A stretch of 64,000 bases of DNA, from positions 186,001 to 250,000 of the forward strand of contig JARKIF010000028.1 of assembly GCA_029378245.1 (NCBI GenBank), read 5' to 3'. The notes below the pieces were generated by a model, which saw only the letters and a program-made list of their open reading frames with translations, searched no databases and was not told the origin of the DNA. The translations under genes and the position numbers were made by a program. This document shows, in pieces, positions 22,554 to 34,948 of the stretch; the first letter of the stretch is position 1, and every line of letters begins with the position of its first letter. The DNA comes from Roridomyces roridus (Eukaryota; Basidiomycota; Agaricomycetes; Agaricales; Mycenaceae).

Positions 22554-24013
22554 GTGGGTCCTAGTGACGAGCCAGTACTTAATTGGCTAGCAACGCGCGC
22601 GTCGGATTCCACTGAGTCCCGCCGGAGCCAGCGACATCCACTGGAGAGCGGCGATGGGTTTGCTAGCCGGCACTGGCTTCCGCCATCATCCACTGCCGAT
22701 CAGCCGTTTGACAGCTCCGCGTGTATTACTGTCGCAGTGATGCAATCATTTCGATGCGGCTTGCATGTGTTGAGCTCGGATCATTTCTCTTGCTCCTGAC
22801 AGAAGCGAGTTTTGGAACGCATCACGATTTCCCGATCCGGAAATGAGCCAACTTTCAGCTCTACCTCTGCCCTGCCTGCCTCACCCGCTCCGCGATTCCC
22901 GCCTCCCATCCTTCCATGAGTGTCGGTGGTAGCGCAGTGTCGTGTAGTGTTTGAGCTTGTGCAACGTGGGCGGTGAGCGTGGTGCAGGGAAAGGTGGTGC
23001 AGTGAAAGGTGGTCGTTCATCAGCACGAATCAACGTTTGAGAGAGGTGCTAATGCGTGTCGGGCGTGGGGTGTCGGGTAGCGAAGCGTCGGCGGGGCAAC
23101 GGCGGGCTGGGCATGGGCGCATAAGTTGTGGTCAATGGAAAGGAGAGTGATGAGTCAACGGCAGCGTTTGCGGCAGCCAGAGACAGTGCCGTGCTGCCGA
23201 AGGGCTGTGTATTTGGACATAGTTTGTTCCACTTCCACATCGGGAACCAGTGATGCGTTCCAATTGCAAGATCGGCTCCTGACTCCCATCTCGAATTTAA
23301 TCAGCGCTGGCTCAAACCTGGCCCATCCGCATCCGCTGTTTTTCTCAGCCTCTCCGAACCCATCCTATTCCGAGCTATCTGCACCTGCCGATCTCCCAAG
23401 GACTCGACCTTTTGGACTCCTGGCTCTGGTGCCCCGGTGTCATGCGGCTATCTGCCGGTAGCTTCTTGTTCTCGACCGGTACTCCGAGTTGTCTCTTCTC
23501 CCAAGCAACTGCGGACTCTATCTGCTTGATCTCTGACCTCAGCGACTCGGGCACAGATTCCGTCTGTTGGACCTTGACGTTCATCAGCGCCGCCTTTGTC
23601 TCATCATGATCGTGATTCTTGGACAGTTCCGCGAGGAAGAGCCTAGGAGTAATTGCGCTCATCATGCAGGGATCCAATATGAATCGTCTGTGCATTTGGG
23701 AAACCTGAGACAATGAACTCGAAGGGGCCTTGGACAGCAATCATGCTCCACCGATTTCTTGGTAGGACTCCTGAATCCCACGCCGGAGAGGTGGTGGCAC
23801 TCGGATTCTATCTCTGTGGCGATGCCTACCGTTGTCATGCATCCCTGGTCCCGAAATCTTCCCGACTCCAGCTTCTCTCCTTAGCCCGTAGATATCCTCC
23901 CGAATCCCACGCCGGCGAGGCGTTGGCACTTTCTATCACATCTCCATGGCGACGTCTACCCCTAAGTAACGCTGCCATCGATCCCTGGGCCCCAACTCCC
24001 CCCGGCCCTCTTC
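22554..24013. other. Upstream region of membrane protein copy 2
   Basis: No supported gene. Parts from about 23,230 on resemble 42,480-43,300 upstream of copy 3, so this is probably duplicated promoter DNA. The segment just before the start contains two near-copies of CCTGAATCCCACGCCGG..GAGG about 130 bp apart (about 23,770 and 23,900). Confidence 0.45.
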
Positions 24014-27000
24014 ATGAACTGGCCCCGTGTGCTAGACTCGACTTACGCCCACTCAGTCGTCGTCGACACGCAGGTCTCAGGCTCGGGCGAACCTCTTCTC
24101 GGTAAACCCTGGGGTTCGTCGTTCTTCATCACCTTCCAAGGATTTTCACTGTAACTGTCGTGACGCAGATCCACAGGAGGGGAAATCTTCCTCGAGTCGT
24201 CAGCGCAGCATTCTTTCATTCTCCTTACATGTCACGCTAGTTGCAATCCAACTCGTCCTTCTCGTTGTGTGGCATCAAGAGTGGGAGCACCAAATAGTTT
24301 TCAGTTTGGATCAAGAACTGCGTGTGGCTCGCCTGGTCAAGGGGATCTTGACCACTTTTATCACGGTATGAGGCATGCGTCTCTCGGCTACGGTGGGCTC
24401 ACCGTGTCTTTAGCTGTATTCTGCTCTCCTCGTTTTCGTCACGCAGTCCTTGGCCCTTGGCCGCGACCTGCACAAGATGCAGCTGCTCACAGCAACACAC
24501 GACAATGCCGCCGCTTGGTCAGGACTAGGTTCGGCTGTCGTACGACTTTGGCAACAGCGCGCCGTTCCTGCGTCGCCTATAGGCGTTCTCACCGCCTTAA
24601 CCTATCTCGCCAGCATTTCGGTTCTGCATACAGCGTTCCCTGGAGTAGCCGCGCCACAGTCTCTTGTCGTCAACCAGTCCGTGCCCATATCTACGCAAAG
24701 CCTTCCCGCTTTCGATTTCTCTGCCGTTGACGAGAACAACAAAGAGGATTTCTTGTATGTCCAACCCTCATTTCCTGTGGAAGTACTACTTACTCGCTTC
24801 TCGCTAGGTACGCTGTGGGACAATACGCAAGCGGCTCATTGGACTTCCTCCCCTTCCTCACTCCGAGTAATACTCTGGGACTCCACGAGGCGACCCTGTA
24901 CGATGTACTTGAACCGAACACAGGAACGGGCTCAGTACGCGTCAACGCTACCAGCTTCAACATCAGCTGTGGATACATACCCGATACAGCTTTCAATGGC
25001 AAGGCGCAGACCATAAACGTCGGTGGAACGGAGTTTTGGCTTGAGGAGACCGGTGGGCTTTGTTTTCCGCGCCAAGGATTTCTTATCCACCCTCTCCGGC
25101 AGTCAACGGCACCATATCTACGGTAAAGGATATTCTCGAAACAGGTGCGTTATAGTGCACTTGCTTTTCTGAAAACTGACGGGATGGAATCAATCTTCGT
25201 ATCCAGACGGAACGGTTTTGGGGGGGCCCACATTCCCCTTCCCTGCCGTGTTCTACACCACCATCCCAGTCCTGGATTCACATAACAACACAGCCCCGTC
25301 GATAACTGTAATAAACCTCAATCAGCCGATTCAGGTCTTCCGGTGCTCTCTTACCCTCGTCCACCAAACAGTTCTCGTGGACGCTCAATCACACAACCTC
25401 ACCACCTCCGAGTCGACGTCCATTAGGAAACATACGTCGACGTGGGCGCCATTCTCCGGCCAACTCGACGATCTTTCGAGTGTGGTGTTCGCAGATGGTG
25501 CGAGAGGGTTCCTGGATATCGTGCGTACAGTATAGCCTAACCTGCAGTTTTGTGTTAATTATCCGACCCAGTGGGAAGGGTGGTATTCTGCGATGCCGCC
25601 TACTACGGCGGATATGTGAGTCCTTTGTTGTCAATGGCGAGCAATGCTGGACTGTCTTCTTCGAAATCACATAGGGCTTTGCTGCCGCAATTGGAACTGT
25701 ACCCATTCAACAACACTGTTCGAAACGTCGCCTACCTCCACGATGTTGAAAACCAGTTGGCCAAGATTGTGGCCTCGATGTTCTGGACGCGTGAGTTTGC
25801 TCGGTCCAACGCAGATGTGGTTCATAAATATCGGTGTCGACATAGTCGGCCACGTTCCTCCCCCATCAGCGTACACGTCCTCGGTTTTCAATGTATCACT
25901 TCTCGCTGGCCAAGCAGTAGTCACGGAGTCCGTTATTCAAGGTCGTCTGAATGTGAGTCTACCAAAAGTCGTTCTGATGGTAAAGACTGAGAGCCACGAC
26001 AGTTGGATATCATCTCCGTCCGTGGAGCATTTTGATGGTTTTGGCACTTCTTCATGGAAAACAGATCGTAGAATGCTTGTTGGCATCACTCGCACTTCTG
26101 GGTCTCTCTTTTCGGTTTTTAAACATGAGACGAGTCAAACAAGACGGTTGGGCGATGAAGATCCAGAGCCTGGGTGTGCTTCAGACGATATGGCTGTACC
26201 GAAACCATTCTGAACTTGCCGCCAGCCTGGAACAAGTGCCAGTCCCGACGGATGTGAATCTGCGGCGGGCGGGAATGCTGCGGGTGCAATTCATAAATGG
26301 GACTGTGCGCATCAGGGCGGCGGACTTGGGAGGGATAAATGCAGACAAACTCTCGGAGCGGACGTATGGTCCCGGAAGGCCTGTCAAAAAATCCGACGAG
26401 GCAAGCCCACCATCAACGTGGACCTCCGTTACAGTCTTAAGCCTGGTTTCCACCGTCCTACACTCCACACTCATCGTCATCCATTTGCTTCTGGGCATGC
26501 TCTGTGGCATGAAGCTTGAACACAGAATTACCTTCTCCCTAGCACAGCAACCTCTCGTGGCCTGGCTGATCAGCACGATCGCCACGGGATTCATCACCGT
26601 GGGCTTCCTCCCTCCCGATAAATACTTCCTTTTCTCATTTCTTCAATCCCAGATCTACACAGCCGGGCTCGTGTTTTTGGCTCAAACACTGTCCATCAAA
26701 CGTTGTCTCCGCACGACGCAGATGCTCACCGTCACTCACGACACCGTGACTGCCTGGCGGGGAATTGGGTTCGCGCTCGTGTCCATTTTGCATCAAACCC
26801 CATCCCTCTCCGCCGTTCTCCCCGTCTTTGTATACCTCCTGGGCATCTTAGCCCTCCATATAACAACCCCGGCTCTACTCATGGTGCAGGTATTCAACTC
26901 CACTGTCTCAGTGCCCGCCACGACACAGGGGATTCCCACATTCACATTCTCTGGACAGCAGCTCTCCAGTCTGGAGGCCCAGATAGATGTATTGTGCGTG

Positions 27001-28642
27001 TTCTCCCGATGGCAGGCAGGTCACTGATTTCATTGTGTGGCCAGGCACAGCCCACTGCTCTACGCACAGGGAGCACTGTCTTATATTCCGTTCATCAACA
27101 CCAGTGTGCCTAAGCTAGGCCTTGAGGGAGGGATGCTATACGACGTCTTGGAAAACTCAAATCTTGGGACAGGGACCGCCACCGTTGATGCCGTCGATTT
27201 CAACATGACTTGCGGTTACTTCGCGGATCCGGTGGTTAACTCAACGGCGAGGACAATCACTATCCTTGGGTCGGATTATTACCTTCCCTCGTTCATGAGT
27301 GGTACCAGTCAGTTGGGCTTGTTTATACCGCCTCTGAGTCGCTCTCACCAAAGGTTCATCCACACAGATTTCAGCTTTATATCTACGCTGCAATATCCAT
27401 GGGACAGGCTCCCAGCCAACTTGAGTGCAGACACACTAGGGACGATGTACATGAGTCCCACGGTGTTTTGCAGCATGATTCCCATCTCGGATTCAGCTGG
27501 CAATACTGGCGTATCGGTCAATACTTCTGGCATAACAGGCCCCGGCGGTCCTGCTTCTGGCATAACAGGCCCAAGCGGTCCTGCCAAGGTCCAGATTTTC
27601 GGATGTTCGCTGGGGCTTGTAAACAGGAGTGTTTCAGTGGACTCGCAATCTCGACTGCTTTCGAAGGACCAAGCTAGTATCCGGAAAAACTCTTCCACGT
27701 GGTCCCCGTTTCTTGAAACCGGCAACAAGGAGGCATTGGCTAGCCCCTACGAGGCTCTTGCAAGCGATGTGAGTGACTATATCCCCGCCTTGGATGACAT
27801 TCTTTCTGAGGTGCTCTCTTCTCAGTGGGAATCCTGGTACAGTGTTTTCCGGCTTTCAAACATGCTACCAATGGAAACTGTCGAAATATTACCATCCTTG
27901 GCCGACTTGTTGGTCTTGTCAAATCAATCTCGCGCCTCTTTTGATCTAATCTGCCAGTGCAGATTCTTCTTCCAACGATTCAACCTCTCCGCTGGGTCAT
28001 CCGTCACATTGCATCAGTTCGAAGATGCACTGGCTGATCTCGTAGCGTCCACGTATTGGACTTGTAAGCAACGCTTAACTGATGTAGTACTTGCACTATG
28101 TCGAGGACTGACTGACGCTCATATTCAGTGGGTCATATACCCCCAGTCCCGGGATTCACTCCCACGAGGTTGGAAGCTAGTGGCCCTCCACCAATCGAGG
28201 TCTCTCTGCTGAAAGGAAATGCCCTGTTTCTTGAGGATACGTTTGAAACGAGGCTCGATGTAGGTGATTTCCTTTGCCCAAACTCGATGCAGCAATTGAC
28301 CACCAAAATATCGCAGGCCAATATGTATTTTGTGAGTGATATACGAAGGTTGAAGATGCAGCTGCAAAACACCGACCCGTTGTCTAGATCCTCATCGGCG
28401 CAGTGGTATCGGCTGTATTGCTTCTGCTTTCTCTACATTTTTCCGCCTTCCGCAAGACCGCCGACGAAGGAATCATCAGTGGAATGGGCCCGCTCCACAT
28501 CATCTGGCTTTACCGCAACCACCCGGAGCTCGCGGCGGAATTGGAGCAAGCTGTGGATCCAATCACTTTGAATCTGCGCAAAGGTGGAATGGTGCGAACA
28601 CGACTGGCAGGTCCAAGGGTGGAACACTTCGTAGGGGATTGA
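24014..28642 (+). CDS. Two-module polytopic membrane protein, intact copy
   Basis: The gene starts ATG 24014 (MNWPRVLDS) and ends TGA 28640-28642, spliced to roughly 1,190 residues over some 19 introns. Two homologous modules sit in tandem. Each has a membrane helix, a WEHQIVFSL / LEHRITFSL segment and a VKGILTTFIT / ISTIATGFIT helix. Then come QLLTATHDNAAAW / QMLTVTHDTVTAW, a further helix (SISVLHTAFPG / GILALHITTPA) and a ~300-residue Asn-glycosylation-rich region. Each module ends with a C-terminal helix and the cytosolic motif IWLYRNHxELAA.LEQ..xPT..NLR.xGM.R. A 15-nt micro-exon precedes the last helix in each module (26003-26017, 28317-28331). Module 2 carries a short collagen-like GITGPGGPA / GITGPSGPA duplication. 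Predicted plasma-membrane or endomembrane location; function unknown. Confidence 0.75.
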
Positions 28643-31049
28643 TTTCGAGCAATACAGTATGTATTCCCTAAGTATATCCACACAAAGAGAACCAGTGATC
28701 CGAGCACACAACACAGGCGAACTGCGTCAATCACAAGCCCACCACAGGCGATCCCGGTACCAAATGATGAGGAATTATATCACAGTTTATTTACAGTAGA
28801 AGAAATATTGCAGTATTGTACACACGCAAGAAGTCTGGAGTAAGTATCAAAGCAGCTTCACCGTAGGCTCGGATCCAGCCTGTCGTATCGAAAGATTCAC
28901 TGTCAATAGACATGCCTTTTGCTTGTTGAGATCAGAGTTGATGACGACGCGCTTCTCGACGCGTCTGACGATCCATTTACCGTGTCGATCCCATCTTTCT
29001 CCGTCCCCAGGTGTCCCAAGCTGCCGAGGCCGACCGTTGAGGAGGTCGAGGATGCAGATGTACGGCAAGGTCGAGGTTCGTGTTTCAGATCAGTCAGCCG
29101 TCGACCGACGTCGGCTAGGTCTAGTCTCTTATTGCTGAACCTTTAGGTTTGGCGACCCAAGGCATCTTCGTTTTTGTCCATCAGTGGCAGTGTATGATTG
29201 ATTTCCTATCATTACCAAGAAATGGCAAGAATCTCCTGAGTTCTGCTCAGTCAAAGCTTCACAAGCCTAGTGCACAACTCGCTAATGTTATTAACTCACA
29301 TAGCCTTGGTTTGAACTCAGTATTTGATAGTCTCGGGACCAGACTCTAGTAGAACTGACGATCAAGCCGTCGAATTCAGCATTTGATTAAGGAATGCGGC
29401 ACGATGTCCGTGACGTGGGAGAAAAAGTGATATGGGTCTCCGCTCACCACAGCCACCTTGTCACTTGCCTTCTCCCACCAAGGTCCGACCAGTCTCGAAT
29501 CGCACTTACTCCCGCGTCCAACCCATTCTTCCTCGAGTATATCCCTAGGACTTTCTCCCTATTGGTCGCAACCGGAAGGCCTCCGAGTCTGTTCCTCTCA
29601 GTCTTGTTAAGTGTTGCGCACCAAGTGTTCATCGCAAGTTCATCGGACATCCGCCGTGGCCTGTAGTATCTGCGCCGCAACTCTCAGGGAGTCAGTCCAG
29701 AGCAGAACTTCTTTTCAACAGCACCAAATTCTTTCCTGAATCCTTACTCTGCACTGCGCCGTACATGGTTACCATCAAGCAAATCTGCAATGCCTTACGC
29801 ATGGATCTCATGAGTCACGAGCGACACTGGCAGGACAATTATCTTCGGCAGAATGAAAACCACTGGGGCCTCTTTCTCTAGCGTCGTTTCTTTCATGCTT
29901 GTGGATTTTGTTCCTTGACCACCATACTGTATAAATCATCCTCTGGGACTCACCCTCGTTCTTCCCCATTCTGAAGGTCTCGAAGTCCAACGACTGTTGC
30001 TCGATCCAATCCAAGCAGCGCCCGCTCACCTCATTACGATACCAACGCTCATTTCCTTGGACCCTGGTGCGTAACTTTCCTCCGCTTCTTACCCATCCAC
30101 AATATTGATTCCCCCCTCAGATGCAGGGAAGAGCCGCGACTCGCTGTACGTCGGCTGCTCGTCTTCTCCTCGTTTTCCCTCCATGTCCGGGTGGATGCTT
30201 GGTCCCCGGTCGTGACTGGGAGCTCTGAGATTCTCAGGTCGGCCAGTGCGGCGGACCAGTACGTCTCTTTTCTCCGTTTGATGAGCTTACTGTAACTGGA
30301 TAAATGCCAGCATATTTCATTTTGTTTCGTACTCAACGGCAAACCTTTATCCAGTTTTGGACTACAAACCTGTGACTCTGTCAATAGTCGATGGTATTTA
30401 ATCTCCGCAGTGCCGATGGCACCTTCTCCTGCAAGGGCTTTCAAGTTGAGGATGCCTGCATAGGGTTCGGTATTTTCGTAGTTGATGACAGGTAAGCCCC
30501 GGCGGCTTCTCAGCCGCAATCGGTATCATGAGGGCGCTGTCCGTCCGTTCTCTTCAGACAAACATTCAACAGGCGGAATCGTTCCTGCCATGCGGATGCA
30601 ATGGCCTCAAAAGCCAGGTTTCTGTAGCCGCTTTGGGTCCGCCGAAGCTATTTTTTGATGGGAACACATCGCGATGTGATTGACCGCTGTCGAGCGGCAC
30701 ATACTCGGCAAGTACGGGAGGCTCGGCTGAAGTGCCTGGTGATAGACATTCCCACCGGGTCAGTTTGTTCGCTCTCGTCAGATCAGATCGGACCACTTAC
30801 ACTAAACACCTGTTCATTCCAGAGTTTTGACCCTAACCCTTGAAACGGAACTTTTTTTCTCTCTTCCAAACCTCACTCCTCTCGGCAGTGATTGCCATGT
30901 TGCGGACGGGGCCTGCGCCAAATTCAGGAGCGGCGCAGATGCAGCGGATGACTTGAGAGAGAGGGTTCATCGTGTATTTACACGAACCTCCCTGGGTGCG
31001 CGCAAATACATACTGAATTTAACTGGCCAGGGAGTCTCAAACCCCCGGT
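28643..31049. other. No confident gene; small protein 3' scrap and unknown ORFs
   Basis: Immediately after copy 2, about 28,680-28,870 resembles the 3' flank and final codons of the small protein gene (inverted, compare 18,250-18,412). That suggests a rearrangement junction. Minus-strand open frames at 28,847-29,068, 29,444-29,680 and 30,049-30,519 look possibly coding or transposon-derived, but I cannot assign any family or a consistent splice model. Confidence 0.3.
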
Positions 31050-31737
31050 TCAAGCGGCGGCTTTGACCGGAATCTCAACTTCAGTTCGATGCCAAACGTG
31101 CTCCGCCTCTGCATCCGAGCCATCCTCATCGTCGGAAGGGCATATTAAACTGAAAGTGACTACATCGAGGGTATCATCAGTCGCTGCAGACACAAAAGTT
31201 GTGGCAGTCGCTCCAACGATGGCCTGTTGCAGTTGAGAGTCGCTTGCTCCGAGATCCTGGGCAGTGAAGTGCTGCATCGAACCTCGCCTGGCAGCAACTT
31301 TCTCTGCAAGTTTTCTGCGAGCTTTTACAGCGGCGGGAAGAAGAGCCTTGGGGTCCTCGCCATCGACTAAATGGATGTGTTGAAGTCCAGGTTCGTTCAG
31401 AAGATGATCTTCTTCGAGGTCTTCTGGTAGTGGTAGGGAAACCCCAGGAATGTAACCAGCCAATTGAAGTACCTGATTTGGAATACCTGTCAACCTCGGA
31501 CACGTGTGGCGCGGCGGACTCCGCTATTCCATCACTGGCGTCCAGAGTCTTGGTGGACTGGGAGAAATCTGGGTACGGATGAGTAGACACTCTAAACATG
31601 CGGGTATAGACAGATCCTTCAGAATACATACCGCTTGATCTTGCATTCAGGCGATTAATTGGCGTTGTGGCGTCGATGGAGTAGGGCAGGTAGATAAATA
31701 CTGTCCGGGCATGTATTTTAACAACGTCACGCATCAC
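31050..31737 (-). CDS. Unrecognised coding remnant beside a hAT-like insertion
   Basis: Two overlapping minus-strand frames could be exons of one gene. They begin with VVKIHARTVFIYLPYSID and continue through LPEDLEEDHLLNEPGLQHIHLVDGED, RRKLAEKVAARRG and an acidic stretch (CPSDDEDGSDAEAEHVW), ending at 31050. I do not recognise the family. The 5' end stops 15 bp from the terminal repeat of the element at 31752, so the gene is probably truncated by that insertion or belongs to older mobile DNA. Confidence 0.25.
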
Positions 31738-31751
31738 GCGGGGGTCGTCCG

Positions 31752-32464
31752 AGGACCCAGGATTACCCTATGAGAGGTTACATCCGGATTTTCGGCGTCC
31801 TGAAGGTCTTGTCAGGACTTTTGGTCCGAAGGCCGCGCCAAATTTTGTCAGGATTCCGGTAAGAATGAGTTACCATGTTATAGTGTCTGTTTATAAGAGA
31901 CTAGTACAGACCTGAGCCGAGTCTGGGCTCTGTCAGGACTTTGGATCAGACCTCGAAAAAATCACTAAAAATCTGCCAAAAAAAAAAACCTAGTCTCCAC
32001 AGTGATGTTCAAACAGCTCTGAGAAATCAATATTGTCCTGTCCAACTGCACCCGCTTGTTCAAGAGCTCATCCAATATGCACTATACATTAGGTGCGTTC
32101 AAAGTTGACGATGAGAACCCGGTGTGGAATCCGTTGTGGATTTCACACCGGATTTTGCTCACCGGGTTTTTTGCTCACCGACTTTTTATCCGGTGAGCGA
32201 AATCCGTTGTGGCCAAAACCCGTTGTGATGGGTTGCTGCTGAGTTCCTGCATCGGTAATCACCGGATCAGCGGGTAGTGCTTCTTAGCCGCCGTCAAACC
32301 AGCCATCACAACGGGTTTCAACTTTGAACGCACCATCGAAAAAACCCGGTGCGACACTCGTTGTGGAAACCCAAAACCCGTTGCACAACCCGTTGCACAC
32401 CGGGTGAAATTTTAACTTTGAACGCACCTATTGAGCAACCTCTTATAGGGTAATCCTGGGTCCT
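31752..32464. mobile_element. hAT-like non-autonomous element, 713 bp
   Basis: The termini AGGACCCAGGATTACCC and its complement are perfect for 19 bases, and the match continues to about 27. The flanking 8-bp duplication is GTCGTCCG at 31744-31751 and 32465-32472. An 8-bp target duplication is the hAT signature. No transposase is encoded. It contains a second element at 32092-32428. Confidence 0.85.
32092..32428. mobile_element. Nested TA-flanked MITE
   Basis: Inverted GGTGCGTTCAAAGTT termini are flanked by TA (32090-32091, 32429-32430), as for Tc1/mariner-type insertions, although TA is weak evidence alone. The interior is made of repeated ACCCGGTG / CCGTTGTGG strings. A second copy of the right terminus (AACTTTGAACGCACC, about 32,319-32,333) lies inside, so it may be a composite. 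Confidence 0.7.
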
Positions 32465-33310
32465 GTCGTCCGGTTGTTAATTTTTCGTTGCGTCACGTAA
32501 GTCGGAGGGGTCGGTTGCTAGCATCCGGAGCGTGACGCGCGAGAAAATGGTGAAATTTCCTGTATTTTTTGCTGTTTTTTGAGCTGATTCGGTCTGCACA
32601 GCTCTTCCACTAAATACATATTGCATTGTATGGAAAATGCACGAGTAAGAGGGACCAAAAGGTTCAGCACCCGCCTCGAAGAGGCCCAATCCCAAGTCAT
32701 AAACAGACTCTATAACACATGTTGTCTCATTCTTCGACAGTGTTATAGGCTAGGTCGGGTTTACTCGGTTATCGCACTCTCTTTCTTCCCTACCACTGGG
32801 ACACCTACGTCTGCGACTGCCTGTGTCTCGCTACCCCGCCGGCTAACTCCCACTACCCTCCGTCTCTTCTCGCTCCTTCCTCAACAAGCAGGAATATCAC
32901 CCGCGCTTGATGCTGGATCACGACACGACCGTGTGTGCTGCCGCGGCGCTCTGGCTCAGCTCGCTCAATTCCTTTGGTTCTGCTTTGGACAGTTGGACAG
33001 TTCGAATTGCGCGCCGAGCCTCCTTACACTGCCTCACTCGCTCCCAGCCTCTGATGCCGTCTCTTTCTCTACGGCAGATTCATGCAGCAGGAATGAGGGT
33101 GGAGGATAGGCTATAGCTATGTAACTGAATATCTTTATTTTCACCCTACAAAGGCCGTTGCTTTGCAGCCACCATTTGATGACGTGGACGACCACACTTT
33201 GAGGAGTAAGGATGTTTGCTGACTAAATTGTTTGTTGGCGGCGGGGCGCCGTTAAGTATCCCGACACACGAGTTGAGGAACTTCACAATGCAGACGGGGA
33301 TTAACAACTA
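32465..33310. other. No gene recognised
   Basis: A plus-strand open frame at 32,621-33,109 is Ser/Leu/Cys-rich and lacks any motif. I consider it chance. Nothing else is supported. Confidence 0.35.
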
Positions 33311-33870
33311 CAGAGGGAAACCCCCATCCGGACCGGACCCTCTGCCGGACCAAGGCTCGTTCGATGGGTTCGAGGCTTCTTATGGGGCCAATCTTTTTTC
33401 AGGTTTTGGATAGCATATTGAGACCCTCACTCCTAAATTTACAGGTAGAACCGCCGTGGCATTACAGAGAAATATTTAATTCATTTTCACTCTGCCCAAA
33501 TGCTGAAATGAGCCGATGCATGAAAATCTTATGGTTTTATTTGGCCAGCCAGGACCCCTGCGTGGCTAAAAATATATCCACATATAGACCTCCCAAGGCA
33601 CCTCCAGCTGATCATTTCACCCGTGAGAAAATCTCTCAGTTGCCGTTGAAAACATTGATTTGGTCCGGATGTGGGTTTTTCCAAGGTTTGGTCAAAATCG
33701 ATAAATGTAATGCTACTGAGTGAAGGCCACAGTTGCATGCCTTGAGAAAAATGTACAATATAGGGTGTATCCCTACCTACCAGACACTAGTAGTACAGCA
33801 CTCCCTCTCCATTCAAGCCCATGGTATAACTCCATCTTTCCTGAGCGGTCCGGATGGGGGTTTCCCTCTG
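33311..33870. mobile_element. TA-flanked inverted-repeat element, 560 bp
   Basis: The termini CAGAGGGAAACCCCCATCC and complement, extending to GGACCG, are flanked on both sides by TA (33309-33310, 33871-33872). This is as expected for a non-autonomous Tc1/mariner-type element. The interior is AT-rich with secondary GGTCCGGATG.GGGTTT strings near 33,660 and no transposase frame. Confidence 0.75.
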
Positions 33871-34696
33871 TACCCAAACGTCCTGCGGGCTTTGATGTAT
33901 GTTCTTTCCCCCGCTCTAGATTTCAATGACCCTGACATTCAATTCATTGTCGTAGCACGTTGCGGTCACACAACTTACGCTGACTCCCAGATGTCTTCTT
34001 TTGTCTAATGTGTGTACTTAGCCTCTCCGTCCACTTGTCTGATTGAGTTAAGGAATGAATTATAGACGTGTCGGACACGACGCAGACCCTCGCAACAACC
34101 TCAACTCTGCTAGTGGATCACTGAAACCATTTTGATGTGTATGGATGGGTACATGGTGATGAAGCGGACGGCGTTCGAATAGTAGACGCCGTGTTCAATG
34201 CGACAGTTAAGGAGTCAGTGACTAGTGGCCACTGTGGTTGTCATTGAGTCTGTGTAGCAGGAAGCAAAGGAAATAGGTGACGACCAAAATTTTCGATTCG
34301 GCAACTCGGAAAACTGGGATTTCCCATCAATCATTGACGGTATACGTGATCCGAGTGACCGAGCAAACTCGACGTACATAGCCGATGTCAGTCTGACAGC
34401 TGACTGATCTGAAACACGAACCTCGACCTTTAGGCCTACCGTAATGCAGATGACCGACTGTCGACGAATACATTCCCCTCCTCGGACCCGGGCCCACTCT
34501 TTCCCGAGCCATCGTCCCCTCCTCCCTCTTCCGATCCTCCTCAGCCCTCGTCCCCTCCTCCGTGCCCGAATGCAACGCTCGACATCGGACACCCCAGAGA
34601 TCCTCCATACAAGGCAGTAAACACTCGAATGCACACAAGTCGGATGAAAGACTCACATCCGTTGTAGGAATAAATACATTCAACATTGTACCAAGT
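33871..34696. other. Intergenic, with 3' flank of the membrane protein remnant
   Basis: From about 34,570 to 34,696 the sequence matches the 3' flank of membrane protein copy 1 (about 12,755-12,889). About 34,385-34,440 is an inverted match to 29,070-29,110. No gene is supported in the rest. Confidence 0.4.
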
Positions 34697-34948
34697 CTAC
34701 TCTGCAAACTGTTCCACCCTCGGCCCCGCCAACCGTGGTCGCACCATTCCAGCTTTGCGTAGATTGGACGTGGTTGGATCCACGACTTGCTGCAATTCCG
34801 CTTCAAGCTCCGGGTGGTTTCGGTAAAGCCACATGATATGGAGTGTACCCATTCCACTGATGACTTCCTCATCCGTCGTCTTCCGGAAGACTGAGAACTG
34901 CAGAGAAAGGAGAAATAGTACGGTGGATACCCCAGTGCCGAGGATGAT
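34697..34948 (-). pseudogene. Last-exon remnant of the membrane protein family
   Basis: This encodes only the terminal exon: a hydrophobic helix (GVSTVLFLLSLQF), then GMGTLHIMWLYRNHPELEAELQQVVDPT and a stop at 34697-34699. The upstream splice acceptor is preserved at about 34,949. No other exon follows on the 5' side, so this is a truncated fourth copy. Confidence 0.8.

Noticed and set aside
12890..28642. Treating each membrane protein module as its own gene
   Set aside because: In copy 2 the frame is open across the module boundary, and in copies 1 and 3 a single short intron joins them in phase. No stop, promoter-like gap or start codon separates them.
32621..33109. 162-residue plus-strand open frame
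   Set aside because: Low-complexity Ser/Leu/Cys composition, no splice partner and no motif, next to two MITEs.
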